A DNA stretch of 64,000 nt. Origin: Hofstenia miamia. Lineage: Eukaryota > Xenacoelomorpha > Acoela. The DNA is taken from assembly GCA_004352715.1 (NCBI GenBank), contig SCFE01000001.1:373620-437619 (forward strand), read 5' to 3'. Shown here piece after piece: positions 9,904-24,500 of the stretch. Made by a program: the position numbers and the translations under genes. The notes under the pieces were generated by a model that was given only the letters and a program-made list of their open reading frames with translations, had not been told where the DNA came from and did no database searches. Positions within the stretch are counted from its first letter, which is position 1. Each line of letters opens with the position of its first letter.

Positions 9904-12900
9904 CTAAATCATAATCCCATTTTAACATCAATGATTGCTATATAAATAAGTGAAAAATATAAAATATTCGAATCAATTAAACGGTGGGGCATTAGAGTAG
10001 TAACAAGTAAATCAACTTGAATTAAATGAAACCAGTTTTAAGAGAAATTATTGTAGTTTATGAACGCATTAGAGGTTAATAATGAGTCAAATGCAAAAAC
10101 ATAAAAAATAAAGCAAATTAAAAAATGCTTAAAACATATTGTTAAAGTAAATCCTTACTGTTTGGCAATATTTGGAGTAAAAAAGAAACAGCAAATTTTC
10201 ATATATTATATGTACAAGCAATCTACCTAAACTAACTTAAAACTATGGAATCACACTTCATTAGTAAGTGGAATCGTTTTAGGGTGCACCACATAATGTT
10301 GATGTTGACAGCATTAAAATGTATTTACTTACTATACCATATTTTTTCAAAACAATTACTTTCAGGATGAGACGAAAAATAGGTTTTCTGGAAACAAACT
10401 CTTCCTTACAAATTGCAAACGTTATGTTGGAAAAATTTTTTAGAAGTTTGATAAAAATCGAGGGAATATGATTGACTGAATAAGCAAAAATATAAAATTT
10501 ATTTATTAATTGGAATTATAGCGTATAATGTATATTTTTGTACTTTAGCTTAACTGGAAATCCACCAATTGGGAGAGCGAAAGGAAGGCGGTACTTTTCA
10601 TACAGATGCATCAACATGTTCCAAATTGGCCAAATCCGTAAAAAGCGAAACGCTTCACGAATGTTGCGAGTGAAAATCGGATATATTGGCTAAAAATGCT
10701 TTGTCACAAAGCGATTACTTACAATTATAATAGAAAAATGACTTCGTTTAGGAATCAATATAATCCATTATTATGTACTGAGTTTACTCTACAGGTAGTA
10801 GTAATGAATGAGTACGGATACTACCCGCGGGTACCCGGTTTAACAGGCCCATACCCGCAAATGGAGGCAGATGCGCATAATTACTATAATAGTAAAATAA
10901 TTTTTTACATTTTTGTCCTGATTGTTCGCAATTATTGTAATCATTGTACAGCACGATTTCAATGATTATATCTTAATATTATAACATTTATTTGAAAGTA
11001 ACTTGTTCAACTGGTCGCTGCCGAGTATATTTAACATCAGTCAACAAAACAGCGAGGTACTATATCCGATATGCCAGTCTCGACAAATTATAAATAAAGC
11101 CATAAACTAACAATCGATGTACATTTCCTGAACAAGTTGTTTACATTAAATAAACGAACAAAGAAATGCATTAATAAAAGCCCAATAAACTTCTCATTAT
11201 GTAAGTTGCTTGAAATTTCTGAAACTATCTGGTACAAGATTGAAAATGCTATGAAGAAAAAAGCATTTGGGAAACGGAAACAAAATTTACGTGGAAATCA
11301 TTAAATCAAGGTTCATTGGGAACGTCCAAAAATTTCCAATCTTGGCAGAGCGGAAAATTGGGTGATTTATTTCAACATTAGTTCGGTGTGATTTTGGTTT
11401 AAACTTGGCTCACCATTTTTTGACAAATTAATCTTGCGCAATGATTAACGTAGTAAATGCCATTTTTATTACAATAATCAATATTTGCATTGTGAATTTA
11501 AATTCCACTTAAATATTTTTATCATGATAAATTTTCCTGAAAAATATACGAAGTAGTAAAAACGAAGCAAACGTCTAATTCCGAATAAAAAATATAGCAT
11601 ATTTATAATTTTTGTATGAATTTACTCTGAAGTTTGTCCTGGTAATTATAGGACTTAGAGAATTTCAGTTGAGTACATGTGTGCCACCGAGGTAGTCGAG
11701 ATATTAAAACTAGACTTGACCCGAACCGAACCCGATTTGTTCAAACAAACCCGACCCGAACACGAAATATAAATTTTAGCGAAAATTTAAACGTTAATGT
11801 CTAAAACCATTACGTGTTAACATGATAAAAAATTGTTCCAAAAACAATCTGTAACCATAAGTTGAAACGTCCTTGAGATGATACACATTAAAATGATCAA
11901 CTATCACAACAAATTACACCACTTTTATATCTAATTAAATTCATGAAGAAATCAGTTCTCTTCAACCCGTACTCAACCTGCTTGATTTTTGAAAACTGAA
12001 CTCGAACAGGATTCCATCTCTGGCGTGCCAATCTTAGAGCAACCAAATTTATTGAAAGCAACAAAAGACAGATGTCTTCACTTTTACAGAAAACTATAGA
12101 GTCAAGGCCACAGCAATAGTATTGTGCAGTAATGAACAAAGACAAAAATCTGTTAGCTGTCTTAACACACTTAGTTTAACGCTTCAACACCTAGCGTCCT
12201 TATTCAATAATGCAAAAAAACTATCTACACAATAGAAAAACCTGTTGAGCAGAAATGCAGGTATTAATGACGAAAACTTACCACTGGAAGAGCCAAAGTA
12301 CATTTCTATAATATTTCAATACCTCGAACATGCAAAGTTGAATGTCTCGTTTATTCTCAATGCTATTCTCTAGCAGAATTCATAATCTTTGACCTCTCAA
12401 TATTATCCTCTCACAAAATTCAATATTTTTCACCTCAAAATATCACATTTCAAAATCGTCGATTTTCTTCAACAATAGTGAATACATCATGAAAACTGAC
12501 TAAGTGTTCGAAATTACTTTCGCAATTTTTTTTTGTGGAGTGTTTCGAACCCCATCTACAAATCTGTTTCTACCAAATTAAAGAAGACCTTGATTTCTAC
12601 GTATGTTTTTTCAGGCTAAATTATAAAATTCATACTAATACCTTACAATAAAAACTTTCTACATTAAATTAATCCTAACTCTAACCCCTAATACTCTAAA
12701 ATGTAAACGGGTGCGTAGGCTTAATATATAAAAAATATATAGTATGAGAATTTTTAAAATTAATCGATTGTGTAACGAATGATTTATATGTAACAAGGAA
12801 CACCTCGGGTTTCATGTTTTAGGATTACAAACCCTATTCTCGAAGACAAGTTGCTAATTCATTCAATGAAAAAGGCAACGAGAATCCCGAAAAATGCTTT

Positions 12901-15900
12901 TCTATTAAATCTATTTTCTCAGTTTGAAATTGAAAACACTAATAAATCAGTTATTTATTAATTAGGCTATTTAATTATGTAAATGGACAAAATCCATTTC
13001 CTAGAAATGTACGTCCTGATTACTAAATACCAGAAGAAGTCTGAAAATGTCTCGTAAGATGGGGTATGGATGTTCAAGCAATCTATTTCATTCCTGAAAC
13101 CGCAAACTAATCATTTTTGACAAGATTGCACAACAACATTTTCAGTGATATAAAAAGCATATAGTTAAAATTTATGAAAACCTTAAAATATTTGGGGGAT
13201 GAATTTTGCACCCCTACTTATTTTTCTTAATAATGATTCAATTGTTTTGAAATTTGACAGCTAGCTTTTCTTAAAATAGAAAATCAAATATACATAGTTA
13301 TATTCATTCAATCAACATATTTTTGCTGATGCCAGCGTTTTTCTACAAAAAATCAGCAAAATTTGTCATTTCTTATAAGATCACACAAATATAATGAATC
13401 ACACAAATATAATGAATTGATGCAATTTTGTCCTATTTTTTATCTGTGATACACATTATGGTGCATGCATTAATAACGAAAAGTTTCAGCGAAGAAAGTT
13501 TCAGACAAAAAACTTCGGGAAAAAAGTTTCGGACAGATTAAATATTCTTTGTTGTAAGCACAGCTTTTGTTATTAGTTCGTTTCATGAGAACTGGAATTA
13601 AAAATTTACAATCAAAAAGCAGAACAACTCAATTTATAGAAAATTTAATAAGACATTGAAAAGAGATGAAATTAATTATTATATAATTGCAATATTGTAG
13701 CCTGCTGTAACAATAATATTTTGTCAATCCTTAGATTTTCAAAGGATTTTCTCCCGAGCAAACTAAAGTACTCCCTGCTTATCAAATAAAATGATAAATA
13801 TATTTGAATTTGGACTAGTAAAATTATCTAACTTTCTTGGAACGACTGCCGGCTGTTAATTGCCGACCTCTACAAAAAACCAGTCTACGTAGCAGTGCCG
13901 TAACCGGTCTAGAAGATTTGGGGTGCAAAAAATTTTCACGGGTATAAATATATATATATATATATATATNNNNNNNNNNNNNNNNNNNNNNNNNNNNNNN
14001 NNNNNNNNNNNNNNNNNNNNNNNNNNNNNNNNNNNNNNNNNNNNNNNNNNNNNATATATATATATAATTACAGTGCCGTAGCCAGCCCAACAAATTTTGA
14101 GGAGGGGGTGCAAAGAATTTGCATATGGTCATTCATATAAGAAATATTAAATTTGCATAAAAAAGGAAACACCTTAAAACGATTGTAATTGACCTACACA
14201 TATAATACAGAAATATACAAAAATATAGGTGTCAATTAGAACAGTTGAATTCGGCTACTTAAAATCAAACAATATTTGCCAAAACTTAGTAAAAATTACT
14301 CATTTTATGGAATGAAGATCTAAATAATTTTGTTATAGGTCATTCAGCGTTAATGTCCTGCAGCATAACACAATTTTTGCTTACAACAACCATAACTATG
14401 TGCCATTTAGTCAATTACACTAAGCGCGTCCTTAACTTTGATATCAGAAGTGTCTTTGACTCTAAATGTCTAAATTTAATTTATTTCTTAAACACAAATG
14501 TGTTATGCTACACGACAGCCTATAATTAAGGGTGCCAATAAATCGAATACTTTCAACATTCAATATTAAAATTGAAATGTATTAACAATATTGCAATATT
14601 TCAAATTCATATTTTTGAGTACATTAACTTAAATTTCATAGCTACATGTCTCACCTAACTATGCAGCCATTATTAAGGCTGACTAAGAAACTATGTTTCT
14701 CGTTGGCAGTAGGCATTAGTAAACGAATACCCATGTTCCACAGCATTTGTTTAGCATCAATGAGCCTCCCTTGCAATAGCAGGCTCATAGATACGTTCAA
14801 CCAGGGCTGCGTGTAGCGTGTTGTGCACATGACACAGTGTGAGCTTGTCTGGTTTACTGCTACTAACTGCTTCAGCCGCTAAAATAGTCTAAAATTCCAA
14901 TATACCCACTCCCAAATTTCTTATATACATTAAATGATAGAATGAACTGCTAAAAGCAAAGCAAAGTGTTATAATGATGTTGATTTGGCGGGTAAATGAA
15001 TCAGAATAGAATTATTGAAGTGTTGAAATGTTTTCTTTAAAGTAGCTGTTGTTATTCTCACTTTTGAAGCTTCATTCATATTCATCATAATAATTATTGA
15101 GTACAGAATTGAATTGCAAATAAGCCATCAAACGTATAAAAAGTAGCTTGATATGTAATAATATTACTATATATAATGCTTAGATAATATATATATTACA
15201 TTTTGTATCATTTTTTAGTTTTATTCTAAATGTAATTTGATTTTCATTTGGGGGGTGCAATCGCATTCGTTTGGGGGTGCAATGCACACACCTTGGCTAA
15301 GGCCCTGCTCCGTAGGCTTTGAATGTGCTCTCGCTTGAGAATACTCTGCATACAAAAATTATTAAATAAAATAGTAGTCTAGATTTGCGGGAAAACTGCT
15401 GTTCAATTCAATATATAAGTTGGAAAGGTGCTGTAAGATGATTGGTTGTTAAGAACATATTTTCAAAATTAAAAATATTAATAACATTGAAATAATGAAA
15501 ATGTACGTTTCACAAATCATATTCTGATTTGGAATCAGGATGAAAAACTGCATCTGATGACGTATTTATTTTTTAATAAAATGATACTTGAATATGATAC
15601 TCCGGATATCGCCACACTAAGTATACTTTGATAGACGTTACGCAAACAATGAGTCGGTTTGCATTACAAACTCAGTTGTTAGTTCTAGTGTTTTGTCAAG
15701 TAAATAGCTGGTGAATGATTGCGCACTTAGTCATTTATTCAGTGGAATCGTAGTCGATCACGCTATTTCGTTCGTAAAATGTTAGCTGGAGGGAAATCTA
15801 CTGCAGTATCGCCAACAGAAGACGACCACAAAGTAGCTGCGGAGATAAAGACATCAATCGAAGCAAATCTCGGAAAAAACTTTGACACGTACACTTTACG

Positions 15901-18167
15901 CAGTGTTAAGCGGCAAGTAGTTGCAGGAACAAACTTTTTTCTTAAGATTAACGTAGGCGAACAAAACTTCCTACACGCAAAGGTTTTTAGAGCTTTACCA
16001 TGTCATGGCGGCGACCTAAAACTAGTGGAATGCAGTGAAAACAACTCTGAAGATGCAGAACTTTAACAACGCTTTAAGACTTATATTTATATTGTAATGT
16101 TCTTTTAAACAAATTTCCAACGGAAAATATTTATCCCTTAATTAATACTCAAAAAATTAGTACATGTATCTAGGAAGAAATTTGAGACCAGAACATATAT
16201 CATTAAATAAGATATGAAAAGTGTAACTAAATGACAATTTCATAATATAATTATATAAGCAGCTTAGAATAAATAAGTCGAATTATAACATTACTAAAAT
16301 ACAAAAACACATCTCAAGTCAAACAAGGTCGGTCATGGACCTACATTATTTGGTGACAACAACTTCATTTACAATTTAATAAATAACGTCAATAAGTTAC
16401 TCCAAACTACATACAAATATTTAAATATATAAAACTTAAAGCATTGAATTAAAAAAAATTAAAAGTTGAAATTTTCTGATATAATATCAATTTCCTCTCA
16501 AGTTCCCATCAATCCGTTCTAAAATTGTAAAATGATCGGATGTAGATAATCAATGTCCAATTCGGCCTGAAAACATTAATTTTGTTTAAATAATTAAATG
16601 TATTCATTTTGTGAATTTAAATGGCAAACATGATCTTCAACTTGGTTATTGATAATGCTCAGAGATGGGCACGGGCTGGGTCAAGTTATTGCAAGATGAG
16701 CAAAAATTTCAGTAAAATGTTCTTGATTACTAGGCGGCAATGCACACAAATCAACCCCTATGCAGTAAATGCCAAAGAACTTGTAAAAAGTGTTCAAAAA
16801 TAAAAATTCTATTTTTTAATTTATCAAATTTTACATTAGTTGCTTTTGTCCGCTTAAATTCAATTTAGGTTTTTACTGTAACTATTTAACAAACCCTACC
16901 TTGAAGAAGTGTTTTTCGAAAGGACCATATAAACGGACCGAATTGCTGTTAATCTAAATTACTCGAGCACAAAATTTCTAAGAGCCGAACCTGAACTTAA
17001 ATTTATGCCCCTGTCCACCATTGAGAACTCCAAATACTTGCCATGCAAAAAGTGCCATCTATAACTCGTTGTGCAGCAAAATGTCCTGATTGTTATTCTT
17101 AAAACCACACAAGCAATTGCATTGCAGAGGTGTATGTTCCTTTATCAAAAAAATATAAAAACCCAAATTTACGTAAAGCCAGACGCATATAATTGAAGTT
17201 TCGGATTCGTGCCGAGTTGACATTTTTCGAGTTCAGTCAGGTCGGGTTTGAAAATCTCAACCCGATTACATCATCATTCTATATGGATGCTACTCATTCA
17301 ATAGTGATTTATTCTTTATTGAAATGTGTGACTCCTTAGTAGGTTCATTAAGGAGACAGAATTTTTTGAGAAATTCATTTTTCTTTGAATTTCAAAAAGT
17401 TAACATCACTTTTACAAGTTTATACTATTTACATCATAACATACTGTTCCTCTATAAAACATACGTATATGATAAATGCTATGTTCCTTTAGGGTTAGTA
17501 CACTATCCTATCACCAAATATTGGCATAGTTGAAATATTAATTCCATAAAAAATTAAGAAACTAATTGGTTCTACATGGTAAAGGAATTTCATGGTAAAG
17601 AATTTCAATGGTCCTGTTACCAGGCAAGATTCTACTTTTTACTAATTTTTACCTTTACTCCTTATTATTGCATTAATTTCACTATAATTTAGTCTTACCC
17701 TAGTTGTACACTGCCGTAAAGTAAAGTAAAGTATAAATATTGCTTAACATGCATAAAGAGTTAAATAAAACCCAATTAAATAGTAAAAATTGTAACTAAA
17801 AGAATATATTTTGATTTATTTATGATATGTATGCGAGTGTTATAGTGTAATTTAATCAAAAATAATTAAATGCATACAATATTAATGTGATCTATCATTT
17901 CATTTTGATAACTTCGAAGATTTCGATGTTAAGAAGAACATTGCTTACTAAAGAGGACATGCTCTCCAGTTTTAATAACAAAGCAATTCTATTTAAAATA
18001 GCAGATGCATTGTAATTAACTACAATCAATCACATTTCCACTTTAGTAAACAAAGTCAATATTTCACTATAGGTTGGTGCAAAAATCGAATTGTCTGCCT
18101 TATGAAAATTGTGTTTACCCAAGTGAAGCAACAAAGGAAAACCTGTTGTAATTAATTTCTTTGTAAT

Positions 18168-18212
<45 letters not shown>

Positions 18213-18463
18213 AAATTAATAAATACNACTAGGCGGCAATGCACACAAATCAACCCCTATGCAGTAAATGCCAAAGAACTTGTAAAAAGTGTTCAAAAAT
18301 AAAAATTCTATTTTTTAATTTATCAAATTTTACATTAGTTGCTTTTGTCCGCTTAAATTCAATTTAGGTTTTTACTGTAACTATTTAACAAACCCTACCT
18401 TGAAGAAGTGTTTTTNAACAAAGGAAAACCTGTTGTAATTAATTTCTTTGTAATTATTAATTT

Positions 18464-18500
<37 letters not shown>

Positions 18501-21500
18501 TTTTTGTGTAATAAATATTCAGTGACATTCAAATTTAGGTCAATATTGTTTAAATTACCTTACTTTACTTTACTTAAGAGCTCGTAAACTACCGGTAAGT
18601 AAAAATTTTTTACTTTACTTTACTTACCGACAGTGTACTACCAGCCTTAGGTGTACATCAATATGTATATAAAAAGAAGAACAGCATAGCTTCAATCTCA
18701 ATTCTTCACTCTAAATGCTAACTATCACGTGACCATGCCCTGCTATGCTATGGGGAATACAATAATGAAAAACACATGGGGATTTGTTTCAATGAACAAA
18801 AATATATCACTTACTACTTTAGCCTCCAGTGCAATTTTAGCAAATCCAACACGATGTGACCACATTAATTTATATGATTTGTAATCACTCTTGTAACTTT
18901 CACGGGTTCCGCCTAAATATTCATTGATACAGAATTAAATCACATTAGTAAAACATATTTGATAATCACTACAGAGATTATTTTTGACCTAAATACTTAC
19001 GATGTTGAACACAAAAGTTGACAAAAACTAAGATCTTATGGCTTCATATTGATCTAATGATAACATTTCTACTGCCTATTTTACACATCAGCAAATATAT
19101 TTAAGGTTTTTCTACACAAAATTCACAATCCTTTGCTATTATTCAATAGACAGGGATGACTAATAATGTGTTATGCATATTTTATCTAAAATTCTTGCTA
19201 AAAGACATAAATATATGATGCATAGAAATATTTTCGAACATCAATTAAATTACCCCAGAGCCTTTTTAATAAAAAAATTTACAAGATCAGGGAAATTGAG
19301 GGGTGCTGATCTTTACATTCAACACGATAATATAGAATATTTATGTTAGATACACATCGAATTTTCAAGATTGCTTTAATAAAGGTTGGGTTACAAAATG
19401 CACCCTAAATTGTCGAAGTATGTGAATATTTTGCAAAATCCAAATAAATAAATAAATTCAAAAATAATAATTAATATTTAATATTATGTATAATTTTTAT
19501 TGAATTGTATTAGCTTTGTTTATTTTGCACATTGGAATATTTATGTTTCAATTAACTTTTGTAAAGAATCTGTATATATTTCACTGTAAATATTGTACAT
19601 ATTTGGAAAGTGTATGCATATGGAATTTGTACATAGAAGGTAAACTTTGAAGTAAAGTGATTCATGTTAGTTAATTAATCCATTTTGACTAACTTGAAAA
19701 TTCAAGAAGTTTTCATTAAATGTACGTCGACGTACTGTTAATAATTTCAAGCTGTTTTCAAAATTAATATGTGAAAACAATGGGATCTCAAGATATTCAT
19801 GAAATTTGTATTCATTCAAAATACTTCAAATACTAAACTGCTTAATATTAAACTGTTTGAATGTTTTAAAGGAGAAAACGTTTTTACACAATCACAAAGA
19901 ATTTTCTTCAAGCGTATAAGCAGATTTGAAAATCTTGGGGCATGGGTAGGTCTATTGGGGAACGTATTTTAATGTAATATTGAACATTGTTATTAAAGAA
20001 TATTGCTATTGGTGAAGTTGTTGAAAAGATTTACAAGTTTTCATTGAAAATTTCGCATTTTGAAAAAGATATAAATTCTCTCCATACTTAATGTTCTTCA
20101 TATTTATAAGGTTTTCAGTAAATGGAAGCAACAAAGAACTTTGACTGTTTCTTGATATGTGCAAAGATATTCCAAACCCATTGAGGCATGCCGTGCGCAA
20201 ATTCAGAGCTCGCGGGTAGCGAAGAAACGAAAGAAGAGACTTTCCTCTATCATGAGGTGCTTTCAGATTGAGCATAGCTTAAAAAGTTTTTGAGCTATAA
20301 GCGTTTAAAAATTTTTTATAGAATCATGAAAATTTTTTAAAAATCAATTTCAGTTTAAGGTTAGAACAATGATCACTTCTTATATGTACATAATTGTTAG
20401 TTGACATATTATAAATCATGGACATTCCCTTCAAGTCTTATTTACACAATGAACTATAATAATAATAAAACAATTTCGATATCTATGATTATTTTAAAAC
20501 ATTCAAATAAATAAATTCCGAAATGATCATTCATGCATAATACTAAAGTGCTTAAAAGGCACTCGTGTTAAAGAAGATTAAATCATTTTGGGGTGCAAAC
20601 TCCACACTAAAAACCAGTGGAATGTCCAACCCCCCCCCCCCCCCNNNNNNNNNNNNNNNNNNNNNNNNNNNNNNNNNNNNNNNNNNNNNNNNNNNNNNNN
20701 NNNNNNNNNNNNNNNNNNNNNNNNNNNNNNNNNNNNNNNNCCCCCCCCCCCCCCCGTCAGGTTTCCAAATTTAATTTTGACTGGATAAATCAAAAAAATT
20801 TTCGTAAAAAATTGAAAAATTTAAAATCTAGGATCGTGAAATGCACTTTTTAGGGTCTATTTTCTCAATATTTTCAAAAATTTTCGCGGGGCTTTGCTCC
20901 GCATTAGGAATAACAATGATGTCCCCCCCCCCCCGTCAGAAAATCCTGGGTACGCCCCTGCTAAAAACAACAACGAACTGTTAAACTATTTTTTGAAGAA
21001 ATTGACAAATTTACAAAAAATCCTCGTTTAATTAAAGTTCAAATGCTTTTAATAATAACTTTCAAAGTATAATCGTTTAGCGATGTTATAAGACGTCTCT
21101 GTGAATATTTAAACAGACAAACCAAAGCCAATGAAAGCAATGTTATCAACTAACAAAATAAGTTCACATTTTACTTCGCGATAATTATTCAATCACTAAA
21201 TCACTAAACATCGTACAAACATTTAATATTGGTAATCATGCTATTAATGCCTACAAACAACTCGTCTACAATGGCAATCTTTTGTTCTTTCGCCAATATT
21301 TTGCCTGCACACATATGCAACTAGTTCCTGTCGAATGTCCTGAACTTCAATTTGCATTTGCAAATATGAGGATCATTTTTTGCCTGAACTTAGTTTTTCA
21401 TGAATTACTTTACTTTAGTCAATTATTGCTACTCAGAAAAATATGATTTTTCAAGAAAAGTCAGTAATACGTTACAAAATAGTTCACATCAACCCATCGA

Positions 21501-24500
21501 ATTGCAACGTAGCAGTCTTTGTAGATGAAATGATTGCTATGCATATAGAGAACAGACATTTCAATAAAACGTTATCGAAATAGGTTTCCTAAACAAAGAA
21601 CACAGTTTCTTATAAGAAGACAATTTTACTAGAAAAAAACGCCAAACGGCTATTCAAATGAATCCTGCTTCTTAATTAATACTATACAATTACCATAGAG
21701 ACCAAAATTTTATGCCCCCCCATAAAATTGATTAATAGCGTACTTACTACTTTGAAAATCCGCTGTGTCTTAATAAAAGAAAGAATTATGGAATTTCGCA
21801 TGGCTCTTCACACTGGGTGTGCCTCAAAATTAAAATACATCATTATTATGTAACATACCAAAATTATAATTAATTAGGCAGTTTAAAAGCTACTGCTAGA
21901 GTGACTGACGTATTGATTAAATGAGAAATTTAGATCTGCTAAAAGCAAATTGTTTTTGAGAAAGGTGTTAATAAATTAGATTGGGAAAACAGCAATGAAT
22001 GGCTTGGCTTTGAAAATTATGTAGAATGATTTAGGTGTGTATTTTATCATAAATTGTTATTGTACATATTTCGAGATAAATATGTGTACATGCATAGTAT
22101 CGTAAATATAAATTTTGAAATATATTGTATTGAAATAGAGAAAAGAACATATGAAGAAATTAGCGCACACGCTTCGTAGTGACGTCATCAGAGAATTTTG
22201 TCTTATTTAGCACACATTTTGAAGGGAAAAATGCGTTGTAGAGAAAACTAGACAATATTAGAAAAAACCTATAAAAGAATTTTAAACTTTAAGCACACTT
22301 AATATTAAATAGAAAAATAAAATTAAGAAATATCAATTTTTCTTACTTCCATAATTGAAATAATTTTGTTAGCAAAATTGTTAAAAATCAATGATTTCTT
22401 CTCTAAAATAAGAATATTGTAGCCATCAAGCAGTTTAGAAAAATTCCTATGAAGCATTTCATTAGCTCTTAATCTCCCAATCAAAATGCAGTATCCAGAA
22501 TTTTATTCTATTCAAAAATCAGACTTCCTCTCATGAATTTCCAAAGGTCATGCAGCCAATAAATTAAAACTTGCACATTTGGACGTTCACTGCTTAACTT
22601 TGAAGAAACGCCTGACCAGCAATTTTTATTACAAATAGTATCATCTACACCTCTATCAGCATTGTAAGTATCCTTAATTTAAGTTATAATATTAATCCGT
22701 TTTTTAGTAATACATGTATTCAAATGAATTCTTTAAAAATTCGATTATTAAGTTAATCAGAATGGTCATTCGATAGTTTGGATTTAATTTTCAATAAGTT
22801 ATAATTTAAGTATTGACAAAATTTTCAATAATGAACTTCTTCTTTCAATATATAATTATTGTTGTCATATATCGCGGGTTCAATCTCGATCGTTTTATTG
22901 GGGATGACGTGAAAGTTCTGTCACATTTTACGTCTAAATTTTGAAATTAATTAATACAAAAATGAATATATCACATATTTTGGTCCTTTCTTATTATGGA
23001 TTACATGTATTTTGCTGTTAGTACATGTAGAGCAGTAGCTTAACTCTTCAGTTTTTTTACTTGTAGTATAGCATTCACATTAGTTAATTCCAATTGACAT
23101 TATTTAAATAATGACAAATACATTGAATATATTAATTGTTGTCAAAGCTAAATATATTAAAAGAATTTGAAACAAAAGATAATTAGAAATGTGTTATATA
23201 ATTTCATCTATACATGGGCGTTCTTCTAGGTGGCACTGGTCATTAAATAAATGTAGACCTGGCTCGACCAGCACTACTTTTTTGGTGAACAGACCAAGCC
23301 TGCAGGTTGATCTGAACTGCTTCCCCCTATTGTACGTACAAACCTAATGGCTATGGGCCTGTAGTGAAATAATTTATTTCTGATACCGGATAATTGCAAT
23401 TGTTTTTTTTCTCGTTCGATTATTGAATAATTGATTCTTAGCTCAAATAATTGAACAATTATATTTTCCACTCATGCAATGTAGAAATACAGGCGACTCT
23501 TGGCGTTATGCAGTAGTTTCAATATACGATTGGTACACATTATATTTTCTACAATTACAATAAGCACTTCTGATTGGGAAATAATTACGCAGTGTTCAAG
23601 TTTTAGCGTGCAGTCAAATTAAATTGAAGAGAACGTCACAAAACCGCAAATTTCGAAGCAAGTAATTAGATTACTCTTGTTTTGCATCAATGGCTTTCAA
23701 GTGTGTTTACTTTTCTGAGGCATAAAACGTTGTAATTAGGATTATGTCAAACAAAGGCGCGTTCAATGCCAAAACCTGTATACACAGTTTTTATTTGCAA
23801 TGCACACTGTATTCGCTTACATCAGAATTGGTATTGGGTTTTTCCTAAAGNTAACTGGACCAGACCGAACTGCGGTATGGACTAGATCACTTCCAGCTCT
23901 GACACAAACTGATAGATTTTGAGCAGGAGGTCAATCATATATTGACATTTAATATACATATACTCACATGATATATATGGAATCAAAAAATCTAAATATG
24001 TATTGGTTCCTTTTTTATAGTTGATGAATATTATTTAATACTTTTGCATTTTATTGATAATGTATTATAGACCTCGCTGAAAAATATCAGACTTAATGTT
24101 TGAAGTATTTACTAGGTCGTATTTAATCAATATTCAAGTAATTACTAGGTTAGTAAATATTTCACACTTGTGAATAAGAACACACGTTAGACTAGATGTT
24201 TTACTTTTTGTACTAAAGAATGATTTAACAGAAATTAAGTAAATACTACTTAGTTACATTTCATCAATATGGTCCAATATCTAAAAAAACTTTGCAAATA
24301 TGTTTCTAATCGACGAAAACATTTTGATATTATTGACTTTTACCCACCCTAGTAATGAGTAATGGAACTATTAACTACATAAAGTTTTAAATCAGGAAGG
24401 AATTATTGCAAACTTAACAACAATACCTGGAGAAAGAATGACAAGATTTCCTGAATTTAATTGATGAATGACATCTTTTCTTTCCGGAGCTGTCACATTA

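Larger units (their letters stand above)
18913..24426 (-). other. Intron 5 of TMEM68-like gene
   Basis: About 5.5 kb, AT-rich. It holds repeat B copy 1 (20118-20360), a poly-C/N tract, a TE terminus at about 20920-20960 and a hAT-like end at 23852-23901. No other gene was recognised. Confidence 0.7.

Noticed and set aside
10696-10965. 89-aa plus-strand frame next to TMEM68-like exon 7
   Set aside because: Crosses a GC-rich repeat fragment; no protein similarity seen.
20565-20853. Several poly-Pro or poly-Gly frames
   Set aside because: Produced by the poly-C tract and the N run.
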